Of a stretch of 64,000 nucleotides of DNA, positions 16,857-25,097 are shown in pieces. The position numbers and the translations under genes were made by a program. The notes beneath the pieces were generated by a model that saw only the letters and a program-made list of their open reading frames with translations, was not told where the DNA came from and did not search any database. Positions within the stretch are counted from its first letter, which is position 1. Every line of letters begins with the position of its first letter. This DNA comes from Maridesulfovibrio sp. (GTDB taxonomy: Bacteria; Desulfobacterota; Desulfovibrionia; Desulfovibrionales; Desulfovibrionaceae). The stretch is taken from positions 558,001 to 622,000 of the forward strand of contig NZ_OY781616.1 in NCBI RefSeq assembly GCF_963677005.1, read 5' to 3'.

Positions 16857-17080
16857 TGAGCGAGATGAAACACATTGTCGATGAACGGCCGGGCGTGAGC
16901 ATCCACCGTGAGGTTCCGGCCAAACGTGCGTCCGCGGATTTCGATTTGACCCAGATGAGCGGTACAACCCGTGCGGCGTTTGTGCGGGTCTGCCGGGACG
17001 GCGGGGCCACGCCGGAGGATTACCGGCATGTTTTTGAATCCGTGCTTGGCGGGAATGTGGTGGCGGAGATTTTGCGGTAG
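16856..17080 (+). CDS. Small protein behind the tail fibre, unknown
   Basis: A 74-residue protein whose ATG overlaps the fibre stop (TAATG), so it is translated with it. It begins MSEMKHIVDERPGVSIHREV and ends with a helical segment DYRHVFESVLGGNVVAEILR. I do not recognise it. Genes in this position in other phages often encode fibre chaperones or late small proteins, but nothing in the sequence confirms that. It is the last gene of the phage module. Confidence 0.6.
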   Translation: MSEMKHIVDERPGVSIHREVPAKRASADFDLTQMSGTTRAAFVRVCRDGGATPEDYRHVFESVLGGNVVAEILR

Positions 17081-17148
17081 TTTTTTGTGACTGTCGGTGA
17101 AAATTGTTTCCGATCGTCTATCTGAAATTATTTGATTGTATTACTGGT

Positions 17149-17201
17149 AAAAAAGGCCGTAATTCTGCATGGTTCATTATGTAAGAGTTGCGGCCTTTTT
17201 C
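17149..17201 (+). terminator. Probable terminator at the end of the phage module
   Basis: AAAAAAGGCCG (17149-17159) pairs with CGGCCTTTTT (17191-17200) across a 31-base loop and ends in a T-run. The long loop makes it a moderate candidate. Confidence 0.55.
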
Positions 17202-17380
17202 TTCTCTGCCGATTACAGCCGCAGCCTTTGGTGGGGCTTAATATAAAAACAGGGTGTTTTGATATAAAATCATGGTTGCCATTCCGCTCCATGAGTTTTA
17301 TTTTCCCTTTTCCGATAATGTGGGGTGACCGTTACCCACGATGCTGCCTTTACACCTACACAATTCCGGATTTTGTTTTT
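17202..17380. other. Gap between phage module and bioF
   Basis: No gene. An open frame continues upstream of bioF to 17132 but does not look like the bioF N terminus. No tRNA, no integrase and no clear attachment site mark this edge of the phage module. Confidence 0.5.
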
Positions 17381-18556
17381 ATGTCTCCAAAAAGCATATA
17401 CCACTGTATTCAGGGCGAATTGGCTGATCTTGAAAAATCAGCATCTTTGCGTACCGTACCGGAAGTGGATAACGGTGCGGACAGATATCTCCGATTCAAG
17501 GGTGAGGACCTGTTGAACCTTGCGTCCAACGATTATCTTGGATTGGCGGGGGATTCCGTATTAAAAGAGGGAGCAACTGACGCAGTTGCGAAATACGGGT
17601 GCGGGGCGGCTGCCTCACGTCTGGTGACCGGCAATTTCGGAATTTACGATCAGCTGGAAAAAGAACTTGCCGAGTTCCATAACCGGGAAGATTCAATGGT
17701 TTTCAGTTCCGGGTATGCGGCCAATCTGGCCATAATGGATGCTTTTGCCGATAAGAAAACAGTTGTCTTTTCCGATAAACTGAATCACGCCAGCATACTG
17801 GATGGAATACGAATGTCCGGAGCAAGGCAGGTCCGCTATCGGCATAACGATATGGAGCATCTTGAAAAAAGGATGGCGGACCATGCAGACTGTGATTCCC
17901 GGATATTGATCACGGATACGATTTTCAGCATGGACGGCGACCTTGCGCACATGGAGCACATTGCCGACCTCTGCGACAGGTATGATACAATGCTGGTGGT
18001 GGATGAAGCGCACGCCGAAGGGGTGTTCGGTCAGGGACGCGGATTGTGTCGGGAAATGGGCGTCTCGGACAGAGTTGATCTGCATATGGGTGCTTTTTCC
18101 AAGGGATTGGGGTCCATGGGCGGAGCTGTTTCCGGCAGGCGTGAACTTGTTTCATACCTCCGTAACCGGGGACGTTCCTTTGTTTTTTCCACAGCACTTC
18201 CGCCTGCAGTGATCGGGGCCAGCCTTGCTGCCCTGCGGCTTGTCCGGTCAGATGATTCCCGCGGACGGAGACTGCTGGAAATGAGCCGGGAACTGAAGCT
18301 GTACTTGGAATCTCTGGGATTTGATTGCGGGATGACGCAAAGCCAGATCATACCGGTTATTCTGGGTGATAACGAGAGGACGCTGGGAGCACAGAAATTT
18401 CTGCTGACCAAGGGACTTTATGTGGCCGCCATCCGTCCTCCGACAGTTCCGCCGAACACCGCCAGACTGAGGCTTTCCATGCGGGCAGACTTCACCCGCA
18501 CCGACATTGATCTGATCAGAATGGCGTTTGAAGCATTGAAAGAGGAATTTCTTTGA
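17381..18556 (+). CDS. bioF: 8-amino-7-oxononanoate synthase
   Basis: A 391-residue PLP-dependent enzyme of the alpha-oxoamine synthase family; it condenses pimeloyl-ACP/CoA with L-alanine in biotin synthesis. The visible motifs are LLNLASNDYLGLAGD, GAAASRLVTGNFGIYDQLE, DSMVFSSGYAANLAIMD, VVDEAHAEGVFGQGRGL (the Asp that binds the pyridine nitrogen) and LHMGAFSKGLGSMGG (the PLP lysine). The ATG at 17381 gives the normal length; longer in-frame extensions do not look like BioF. It is followed by a carboxylesterase-like gene and bioC, so this is a biotin operon. bioA, bioB and bioD are not in the window. Confidence 0.93.
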   Translation: MSPKSIYHCIQGELADLEKSASLRTVPEVDNGADRYLRFKGEDLLNLASNDYLGLAGDSVLKEGATDAVAKYGCGAAASRLVTGNFGIYDQLEKELAEFHNREDSMVFSSGYAANLAIMDAFADKKTVVFSDKLNHASILDGIRMSGARQVRYRHNDMEHLEKRMADHADCDSRILITDTIFSMDGDLAHMEHIADLCDRYDTMLVVDEAHAEGVFGQGRGLCREMGVSDRVDLHMGAFSKGLGSMGGAVSGRRELVSYLRNRGRSFVFSTALPPAVIGASLAALRLVRSDDSRGRRLLEMSRELKLYLESLGFDCGMTQSQIIPVILGDNERTLGAQKFLLTKGLYVAAIRPPTVPPNTARLRLSMRADFTRTDIDLIRMAFEALKEEFL

Positions 18557-19188
18557 TGGACAGCTTCTTTGTCAGCGGCTGGGCCGGTGATCCTGCCCAG
18601 TATCCCGGCCTTCCGGCATCATTTAATTATCTGGTGCCGTTCAGCGGATTCAACCCGCAGAATCTTGCCGGGATGATAGACTCAGGCGGCGACCTTCTTG
18701 TGGGCTGGTCCACCGGTGCGCATATGCTGCTAAGGTTCTGTCCGCATCTTTTTTCGCGTTTCGGGAAAGTTGTTTTGGCTGCGCCTTTTCTGGCCTTTAC
18801 CGATTCCTTTCCCGAAAGATTGCTGCGCGGGATGATAAAGGGCATGGACGCTGGTCCGGCCGGGGTGGTGGCTGCCTTTCGTGCCAACTGCGCAGATCCT
18901 ACCTCTTCCGACTATGATCCGGAACAGACCGACAAATTGATTGAAGGGCTTGAGTTTCTTATTTCTTCTAAAATTGAATTTGACGAACAGGTCCGCATGG
19001 ACAATCTGATTCTGGTTTACGGCACGGCGGACCGGATAGTGCGGCGCAAGGCTTTCGACAGGGTCTGCAAGGCGGTTCAGCCTGCCGATATTGTTTTGCT
19101 TAATTGCGGGCACAAGATTCCCGAAAAGGACCTGCTCAATGTTATGGGATGTGTTTCTTGCCTTGGGTCCGTAAAACTTTTGATTTGA
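18556..19188 (+). CDS. Alpha/beta hydrolase of the BioG/BioH type (pimeloyl-ACP methyl ester esterase)
   Basis: A 210-residue hydrolase. The nucleophile elbow is GWSTG (Ser near residue 56), the acid is in YGTADRIV and the histidine is in NCGHKIPE, so a full Ser-Asp-His triad is visible. The ATG overlaps the bioF stop (TGATG). Its place between bioF and bioC strongly suggests that it removes the methyl group added by BioC, ending the pimelate chain assembly. It is shorter than BioH (about 256) and nearer BioG in size; I do not assign it to either. Confidence 0.75.
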   Translation: MDSFFVSGWAGDPAQYPGLPASFNYLVPFSGFNPQNLAGMIDSGGDLLVGWSTGAHMLLRFCPHLFSRFGKVVLAAPFLAFTDSFPERLLRGMIKGMDAGPAGVVAAFRANCADPTSSDYDPEQTDKLIEGLEFLISSKIEFDEQVRMDNLILVYGTADRIVRRKAFDRVCKAVQPADIVLLNCGHKIPEKDLLNVMGCVSCLGSVKLLI

Positions 19189-19217
19189 GAGGCCGCCTTC
19201 AATCCTTTTTTTGATTT

Positions 19218-19355
19218 ATTAGGGTTTCCAAAGGGGATTATCCATCTCTGCTCTCCATATCCCTAAGACTCGAAGCGAGCTTCTCGTCTAAGGGCTAGTG
19301 GGCCTTTGGCCGGCGGCGGCGAAATCAAATTATCAAAAGCGCAAAGCGCATCAAA
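19218..19355 (-). repeat. Intergenic hairpin repeat, copy 2 (reverse orientation)
   Basis: Same element as at 2836-2950, on the opposite strand. It carries an extra internal segment of about 60 bases between the two halves of the hairpin, with CGAAGCGAGCTTCTCG inside. The ends (GCGCTTTGCGC and the CCGCCGCCGGCC block) are well preserved. Confidence 0.75.
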
Positions 19356-19401
19356 TTAAATTTCTTAAGTGTTTTTTTGAGAAGTTAAGGAAAGAGCCAG
19401 G

Positions 19402-20154
19402 TTGAAGAAAAGAATTCGTCAGTGTTTCGGCAAAGCGGCCTCCAGCTACAGCGATGCAGCCTCTGTTCAGCGCGAGGTTGCGGCACGCTGCGCAAACTTC
19501 TGCCCTGAGGGTAACTATTCAAGGGTGCTGGATGTAGGGTCCGGGGTTGGTTTCCTGTATGCGGAGCTTGCTAAGCGTCTGAAGTTTGATGATTACGTGT
19601 CGCTTGATCTTGTTCGGCCCATGCTCATGGAGCAGCGCAAGGTCAACACGGCTTTTCTTTTGGCCGCGGATGGGGAGAATCTTCCTTTTTCCGGCGAAAG
19701 GTTCGATCTGCTGGTCAGTTCTTCGGCAATGCAGTGGTTTTCGGAGCCGGAAAGATCAATAGCGGATGCATTTCGGGTTCTTAAATCCGGGGGAAGGTTT
19801 TCAGTAGCTGTTTTCTGCCGCGGAACACTGGCCGAGCTGGCTGACGTCAGCCAAAGAACCGGATTCGGTTCGGTCAAGGAACTCAGGGACGAATCTTTTT
19901 ACCGGGATGTTTTTTCATCGTTGCAGGGTGTTAAGGCGGAATTTTCGTCCGCCGTGTATGAAACATATTTTTCTACTGTGAAAGAATTTTTGAAAAAGCA
20001 TAAAATGACCGGAGCTGTTGCTTCAGGAGGAAATATATCCTGGGGCAGGGAAAAATATCTCCGGTTTGTAGAGGAATACGAAAGACTGTACAGGGGAGAA
20101 GCGGGAATAAGGGCCACTTACCGGACTTTTTTCGCTTACGGTGAAAAGCTTTAG
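19402..20154 (+). CDS. bioC: Malonyl-ACP O-methyltransferase
   Basis: A 250-residue SAM methyltransferase that starts the pimeloyl pathway by methylating malonyl-ACP. The family opening is present (KKRIRQCFGKAASSYSDAAS), then motif I VLDVGSGVGFLYAELAKRL, the acidic ribose-binding segment YVSLDLVRPML, and LLVSSSAMQWFSEPERSIAD, the W-x-x-D/E-P stretch typical of BioC. The start is TTG at 19402 behind AAGGA; no ATG lies near the conserved N terminus. It is separated from the hydrolase gene by 213 bases filled with the dispersed repeat, so it may have its own promoter. Confidence 0.88.
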   Translation: MKKRIRQCFGKAASSYSDAASVQREVAARCANFCPEGNYSRVLDVGSGVGFLYAELAKRLKFDDYVSLDLVRPMLMEQRKVNTAFLLAADGENLPFSGERFDLLVSSSAMQWFSEPERSIADAFRVLKSGGRFSVAVFCRGTLAELADVSQRTGFGSVKELRDESFYRDVFSSLQGVKAEFSSAVYETYFSTVKEFLKKHKMTGAVASGGNISWGREKYLRFVEEYERLYRGEAGIRATYRTFFAYGEKL

Positions 20155-20252
20155 GGGAATTCTGCGGTATCCTTTCAAAGGGGCCGTTTAGGCTTTTCAG
20201 TCGTACAGATGGAGTTTTTGAGAGTAACTATGATGTATATCAGGAGATTTGT

Positions 20253-20933
20253 ATGTTAGTTGGGGACTGGATGACCGAAGAGGTCCTGACCATCCTGCCG
20301 GGTGCTCCTATTCTGGATGCAATGAAAATGATGAGAGACGCCGGAATCAGACAGATTCCCGTTGTGGAGGCTTCCGGACTCGTTGCCGGAATAGTTTCCG
20401 ACCGTGATGTCCGTGATGCGCTGCCGTCCAAATTTCTGCCCGGAGACAGCGCTTCAACCGTAGGGGAGGGCCTGCTGGGGTTGAAGGTCAAAGATATAAT
20501 GACCCATGACCCGATAGTTGTTGCCCCGGAAACGTGCATGGAAGTGGCTGCTGAACTGTTGCTTGAGAACAAGATAGGCGGGCTGCCCGTTGTGGACGAA
20601 TACGGAATAGCCGGAATTATTACTGAAGTTGATGTGTATCGCTTTCTGACCACGGTCACAGGGGTAAGCAAAGGAAGCTCACAGTTTGCATTTATTCTTG
20701 AAGACACCGCCTCAGCACTTGAGGAACTTCTTAATGACCTCTGGGCCCGCGGAGTCAGACTTTCTACCGTATTCACTTCATATGAAAGGGTTGATCCGGG
20801 GCAGCGTCGTGTCTTTGTATGGGTGCAGCGGCTTGATGACAGTACCGTGGAACAGCTTGTTCTGCACCTCAAGCGGGCATACGACCTGCTGTACCATGTT
20901 CATAGGGGAGTAACTCACAAGTCTGAATTCTGA
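20253..20933 (+). CDS. CBS-domain pair protein (AcuB-like)
   Basis: A 226-residue protein with two CBS domains: residues 1-65 (VGDWMTEEVLTILPGAPILD ... GIVSDRDVRDALPSK) and 80-135 (VKDIMTHDPIVVAPETCMEV ... GIITEVDVYRFL). A C-terminal ACT-like region of about 75 residues follows (SSQFAFILEDTASALEELL). CBS pairs bind adenine nucleotides and act as sensors. The layout equals that of AcuB-type proteins common in Desulfovibrio, but the target is unknown. AGGAGA precedes the ATG. It is monocistronic here. Confidence 0.85.
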   Translation: MLVGDWMTEEVLTILPGAPILDAMKMMRDAGIRQIPVVEASGLVAGIVSDRDVRDALPSKFLPGDSASTVGEGLLGLKVKDIMTHDPIVVAPETCMEVAAELLLENKIGGLPVVDEYGIAGIITEVDVYRFLTTVTGVSKGSSQFAFILEDTASALEELLNDLWARGVRLSTVFTSYERVDPGQRRVFVWVQRLDDSTVEQLVLHLKRAYDLLYHVHRGVTHKSEF

Positions 20934-21036
20934 TCGGACGTATGAGTTTGGAATCCGCCCGTATTCGTTTTTTTATTGCGGAGGTGGGGGAGGAAAATGT
21001 TTCAGCCCTTTTGGGCGATGATTGGTTTGCAGCAGT

Positions 21037-21071
21037 CTGCCTGCGGAAATGCCCGGCATTCCCGCAGGCAG
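21037..21071. terminator. Hairpin between convergent genes
   Basis: CTGCCTGCGG (21037-21046) and CCGCAGGCAG (21062-21071) form a long, G/C-rich, nearly symmetrical stem between the CBS gene and the minus-strand gene that ends at 21079. The T-runs are weak on both strands. Confidence 0.5.
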
Positions 21072-21078
21072 TTTGATA

Positions 21079-22071
21079 TCAGATGGTACGCGAGAGCAGG
21101 GTGCCGCCGCCGAGCGTGCCGAGCTGTGAAAAGAAGCCGCTGACCTGGCTGTGCACCTGCTTGGCCTGTGCGTCCTGCTGGTCCTGTATGGCGGCTGCTT
21201 TTTCAAGCAATGTGTTTATATTCTTATTCAATTCTGCAAGCTTGTTCTGTTCGGAATCTGTAAGATCCCTTTCTTTTGCTGTAAGCTTCAGGTCTTCAGC
21301 CTGTTTGTCCAAAGTGTGAAACAATTTTTTTTCAACGTTGCTCAGGCCGTGGGTTACCAGGCTGCCGACTATTTCTTCCATTTCGGTGATGATTGCATCG
21401 GCTTTTTCCTCTTCTGCCGGAGTCAGTTCCTTTTTTTTGGTCCCCATTATTTCGTCTATCTTATCATTCAGTTCATCGGCCTTGGCCTGTTCTTCTGCCG
21501 TAAGAGTTTTGGGGCCTTCTATGCCGAACAGCTCTTTAAGCTCCGCCTGTATTGATTCTTCTTTCTTTTTTTCCGCTGCGGTCAGGGTCTTGCCTTCAGG
21601 GTAATACAGTTTTTTCAGTTCCCATTTCAGGCTTTCGGCCCGGCGCCGTTCAGCTCCTTCCGGTTCCTTGGTAGGAAGGATGTGATAAAGTTCATCCAGT
21701 TCATTCTGTATTTCATCTATTTTGTCCTGCTCTTCCTGAGTGAGCTCCTTGGGCTCATCACTTATTCCATATAACTTGTTGAGTTCGCTCTTCAGTTGCC
21801 CCAGTCTTTCTTCCTCTTCCTTTCGAACGGAGGTTTCGTCTACTCCGTAAATGCCGTTCAGTTGCGAGTAGTATGAGTTTACCTGCTGCTGTTCGTCAGA
21901 TGTCAGGCCGAAGCTCATGGAGGCGAATTGCATCTGCAATTGCCTGCGGATCTGGGTGGGGCTCATGGAGCTGGATATAGTAGGTGTTTTCGAGGATGTG
22001 GAATTATTGGAAATATTGGTAAAATAGCTGCTTGCGGTACTGGTTCCACTTAATAGGGCGCTCGTATACAT
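21079..22071 (-). CDS. Repeat-rich coiled-coil protein, unknown
   Basis: A 330-residue protein. The N terminus is Ser/Thr/Asn-rich (SALLSGTSTASSYFTNISNN). A segment (SFGLTSDEQQQVNSYYSQLN) is followed by five or six copies of a helical unit of 35-45 residues. The consensus is L-T-x-E-E-x-x-K-x-D-E-I-x-x-E-L-x-E-L-y-G-I; examples are ELTQEEQDKIDEIQNELDEL, TLTAAEKKKEESIQAELKEL and TLTAEEQAKADELNDKIDEI. No signal peptide or membrane segment is seen. I do not recognise a family. The Ser/Thr-rich start resembles flagellar or type III export substrates, but that is only a hint. Start ATG behind AAGGTAAT. Confidence 0.75.
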   Translation of the reverse strand: MYTSALLSGTSTASSYFTNISNNSTSSKTPTISSSMSPTQIRRQLQMQFASMSFGLTSDEQQQVNSYYSQLNGIYGVDETSVRKEEEERLGQLKSELNKLYGISDEPKELTQEEQDKIDEIQNELDELYHILPTKEPEGAERRRAESLKWELKKLYYPEGKTLTAAEKKKEESIQAELKELFGIEGPKTLTAEEQAKADELNDKIDEIMGTKKKELTPAEEEKADAIITEMEEIVGSLVTHGLSNVEKKLFHTLDKQAEDLKLTAKERDLTDSEQNKLAELNKNINTLLEKAAAIQDQQDAQAKQVHSQVSGFFSQLGTLGGGTLLSRTI

Positions 22072-22404
22072 GATATTACCTTAAATTAGTCTTTTGTTTG
22101 TTAAGAAATATTTTCCCAAAAGATTATGTTTCTTAATTTAAGCAATATGTGTGCCGTTCGACAGGATTCTCATCTGTCGGCAGGTTGTGCTCTAGCGTAT
22201 TTTAGCTGTCTTATAAGGAAGGTGAGAGTGCGGCTTTAATTTCCGGTTGCACAGAGTTGCGTAAACCAATGTTTTGTGCGATGCAAAAAATAGATATTGG
22301 ATATAGGGCGAAATTTTTAAAAAAGGTTTATTCTCTTGATTTGAAAAAGTCCTTGCCGTATATTGAATTCCGTTTTTTAACACGACCATTTAGGAGGTTT
22401 TAAC
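22072..22404. other. Divergent intergenic region
   Basis: 333 A/T-rich bases between two divergent genes. It holds a promoter candidate for the right-hand gene (22336-22364) and AGGAGG just before its start. A 65-codon minus-strand frame here has no ribosome site or recognisable sequence. Confidence 0.5.
22336..22364 (+). promoter_or_regulatory. Sigma70-type promoter candidate
   Basis: TTGATT (22336-22341), 17 bases, TATATT (22359-22364), about 40 bases before the ATG of the membrane protein at 22405. Confidence 0.6.
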
Positions 22405-22866
22405 ATGAGCGCAGCAACTGAAAAGGTGCACCAGATGGAAGATTACCAGGCGAAATCTGAAGTAGAAGTTCTGGGCGACCAGATCGCAGCAGGTGTCGGC
22501 GACACCGCTCAGAAGGATATGGGCAAAGTGGCCATCATCATTTCCTTCATGGCAGTAGTTCTTCTCGTAGTATTTTTCTACGGACTTAATCAGAATCTCA
22601 GCAGCCTCACTTCTGAAGTGAAAGATCTTCAGAGCGTACGCGGTGAAGTGGCAGACCTTAATGCCCAGATGGCTGTTGTAGACGGTCGCATTGTGGAACT
22701 TGAAAAGCTTCCCCTCAAGACCAAAAATATCATAATGGACGGCATTCTCGACGAAATGAACCAGAAAGCAGCATATGTTGGTGCCCAGCTCAGCCCGGAA
22801 GAGCAGGCCAAACTTGCCAAGGTTCAGGAGCTCCTCAGGGACGTTCAGTCCGGCCTCCAGAAATAA
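22405..22866 (+). CDS. Small membrane protein with coiled coil, unknown
   Basis: A 153-residue protein. A 45-residue hydrophilic N terminus is followed by one membrane helix (VAIIISFMAVVLLVVFFYGL) and a heptad-rich segment (LSSLTSEVKDLQSVRGEVAD) that predicts a coiled coil. The topology is probably N-in with a periplasmic coiled coil. The gene is well expressed by its signals: a good promoter, a strong AGGAGG and a strong terminator. Function unknown. It is next to, but convergent with, the rnf operon. Confidence 0.8.
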   Translation: MSAATEKVHQMEDYQAKSEVEVLGDQIAAGVGDTAQKDMGKVAIIISFMAVVLLVVFFYGLNQNLSSLTSEVKDLQSVRGEVADLNAQMAVVDGRIVELEKLPLKTKNIIMDGILDEMNQKAAYVGAQLSPEEQAKLAKVQELLRDVQSGLQK

Positions 22867-22888
22867 TGCTTTGAGTGATCAAAGTTTT

Positions 22889-22920
22889 GGCGCAGCGGGC
22901 ATGCCCGCTGCGCCTTTTTT
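22889..22920 (+). terminator. Strong intrinsic terminator
   Basis: Perfect 12-bp stem (22889-22900 with 22903-22914) with a minimal AT loop, followed by six or more T residues. It ends the gene at 22405 and faces the end of rnfB. Confidence 0.92.
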
Positions 22921-22967
22921 ATTTCCAGTAATTGAATGAAAACCCAAAGTAAAATTCGTCCTGTTTC

Positions 22968-25082
22968 TTATTCCACCTTCTCTCCCACGCGCGAAGTGCG
23001 GATATCCTCAAGGGGAATGTCCCTGTCATAGCATATCAGTCCGCAGCGCAGGCACCGGGATGTTTCGTGTTTAAGCTCCTGTTCGCAAAGGCAGCCTTCC
23101 ACTTCATTAAAGGTCGATATTCTTTCATCCTCCCCGCACAGATGGGGAAGAGTTGAGCGTTTTTTCTGATTACAGCCGTCGACATCTTTGAAAAGGGTGT
23201 AAGGGATCAGGGTACGCATGAGGTTGCCTGCAACCGGTATTGATCCTGTTGTTAGCATGTAATGTATTGATCTTGCCGCGCGTCTCCCTGCCCCGACCGC
23301 TGAAATAACCAGTGAAGGACCGGAGAACGCATCACCGCCTGCAAAGACATACGGTACGGATGTCTGCAGGGTGTCCGGGTCGGCATTGATTGTACGCCAG
23401 CGGGTGAAATCCAGTTGACACTGCTCTTCTCCTTCCGTGTAAAAGCAGGTCAGTTCCGGTTTCTGGCCGATTGCCGAAATGATCGTATCGACCGGATAGC
23501 GCGTTTCGGAACCGGCTACTGGGACCGGACGGCGCCGACCGGAATCATCCGGTTCACCGAGCTCCATCGTTACACACTCCAGATGAGTTGCCCGTCCTGT
23601 TTTGTCCATTACCACTTTTGTAGGCGCAGCCAGGAAAATGAATTTTACCCCCTCTTCCGCTGCGGCGTCTATTTCTTCCGTGTTGGCGGGCATCTCGTTG
23701 CGGGTCCTGCGATAGAGCATGGTTACGTCACACCCGAGCCGGATGCTTGTCCTGGCCGCGTCTATTGCCGTGTTTCCACCTCCGACCACAATAACCTTCG
23801 GCCCGACATTGGGCGTCTGCCCCAGTCCCACAGCCGTAAGGAATTCCGTGCCGGAAACAACTCCCTGTGCTTCCTCCCCGTCAATTCGCAGGGAGCCGCT
23901 GGCCCAGGCTCCTATTCCCATGAAATAGGCTTCGAATCCTTCCTTCTCAAGACTTTCTATCGAGATGTCCACGCCGAATTTCTTTCCGTACCGAACCTCG
24001 ATCCCCAGATTCAGAATTCCGTCTATTTCCCAATCAAGATCTTTTTTGGGCAGACGGTATTCCGGAATGCCGTAGCGCAACTGTCCGCCAAGTCCCGGCA
24101 TGGATTCAAATATGGTCGGGCTGTGCCCAAGGCGGCGCAAAAAATTTGCGCACGAAAGGCCCGCAGGGCCTCCGCCGATGACAGCGACCTTGTGTCCGGT
24201 ATCCTTTGCGCAGGGAATTTCCGGTCGCAGGCCGTTCTTAAGTTCCCAGTCGGCCACGAAACGTTTGATCATGTTGATGCCTACAGGACGGTCCACATGT
24301 CCCCGGCGGCAGACCTCCTCGCACGGACGCGGACATACCCGGCCGCAGACCAGCAGCAGAGGATTGCGCTCGCGGATGATGCTCACCGCCCCGGCATAAT
24401 CGCCCCGGCCCGCTGCTTCGATATAGCGTGGAATGTTGATCTGGCCGGGACATTTCTGCTGGCACGGGGCCAGACAGTCGTTTATTTCTTCCTGATGAAG
24501 AAGCTTCGCGCTCATGGAAACAATGGAAAGCACCCCTCTGGGGCAGGCATCCACGCATTTGCGGCAGGCTCGGCAGGCCAGCGGGTCCACAACAGGCAGG
24601 CCTTCCTCTCCCATGTGAATGGCATCGAAAGGGCAGACCGCAACGCATGTACCCAGTCCCAGACATCCTTCCGGGCAGGTTTTTGCCCCATCGTAAAGCA
24701 GTGCCTGAGCCCGGCAGTCCCCGGCTCCTTCATAGTTGTAAAGCTCTTCGGCCCGCTGTCCGCCGGTGCAGTCACGGAAAGCCAGTTCCGGTTCCATATC
24801 CGGGACTTCAAGGCCCATCACGGCCCCGACCTTTTTGGCTGTTTCAACCCCGCCTATCACGCAGACCCCGGCACCGGACTTACCTTCCACCACCGCATTG
24901 GCCGCACCGGAACAACCCGCGTAGCCGCAGCCTCCGCAGTTCACCCCCGGCAGCACATTTTCCACCTGCGCTATGCGCGGGTCTTCTTCTACATGCAGAA
25001 TCTTCGAGGACGCAGCCAGAATGGCCGCGGCGGTAAATCCCAGTCCCATGAGAACGAGCAGTGATGAAATGATCATGGTCAT
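22968..25082 (-). CDS. rnfB: Rnf complex subunit B fused to a GltD/NfnB-like FAD-NAD(P) oxidoreductase
   Basis: A 704-residue protein; standard RnfB has about 190-330. In order: a membrane helix (1-24); the RnfB cluster NCGGCGYAGC (about 48); two ferredoxin clusters (CLGLGTCVAVCPF about 140, CRACRKCVDACPRG about 170); a GltD-type N-terminal Fe-S region (CLAPCQQKCPGQINIPRYIE, CGRVCPRPCEEVCRRG, about 203-270); an FAD site (VAVIGGGPAGLSCANFLRRL, about 300); an NAD(P) site (VIVVGGGNTAIDAARTSIRL, about 440); and a C-terminal Cys motif (CLRCGLICYD). RnfB receives electrons from ferredoxin; the extra half adds a flavin-pyridine nucleotide site like that of NfnB. Last gene of the rnf operon. Confidence 0.92.
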   Translation of the reverse strand: MTMIISSLLVLMGLGFTAAAILAASSKILHVEEDPRIAQVENVLPGVNCGGCGYAGCSGAANAVVEGKSGAGVCVIGGVETAKKVGAVMGLEVPDMEPELAFRDCTGGQRAEELYNYEGAGDCRAQALLYDGAKTCPEGCLGLGTCVAVCPFDAIHMGEEGLPVVDPLACRACRKCVDACPRGVLSIVSMSAKLLHQEEINDCLAPCQQKCPGQINIPRYIEAAGRGDYAGAVSIIRERNPLLLVCGRVCPRPCEEVCRRGHVDRPVGINMIKRFVADWELKNGLRPEIPCAKDTGHKVAVIGGGPAGLSCANFLRRLGHSPTIFESMPGLGGQLRYGIPEYRLPKKDLDWEIDGILNLGIEVRYGKKFGVDISIESLEKEGFEAYFMGIGAWASGSLRIDGEEAQGVVSGTEFLTAVGLGQTPNVGPKVIVVGGGNTAIDAARTSIRLGCDVTMLYRRTRNEMPANTEEIDAAAEEGVKFIFLAAPTKVVMDKTGRATHLECVTMELGEPDDSGRRRPVPVAGSETRYPVDTIISAIGQKPELTCFYTEGEEQCQLDFTRWRTINADPDTLQTSVPYVFAGGDAFSGPSLVISAVGAGRRAARSIHYMLTTGSIPVAGNLMRTLIPYTLFKDVDGCNQKKRSTLPHLCGEDERISTFNEVEGCLCEQELKHETSRCLRCGLICYDRDIPLEDIRTSRVGEKVE

Positions 25083-25097
25083 ACCTGTACGGTTAAA

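Noticed and set aside
12942-17080. Diversity-generating retroelement like that of BPP-1
   Set aside because: The capsid genes recall BPP-1, so I looked for a reverse transcriptase, a template repeat and an Mtd-like lectin end. None is present; the fibre ends in a different domain type.
1500-17380. tRNA-linked attachment sites for the phage module
   Set aside because: No tRNA gene, integrase or matching direct repeat was found at the two edges.
22192-22389. 65-codon minus-strand open frame
   Set aside because: It lies across the promoter of the next gene, is A/T-driven and has no ribosome site.
23415-25064. 549-codon plus-strand open frame
   Set aside because: Antisense to rnfB, which has complete Fe-S, FAD and NAD(P) motifs.
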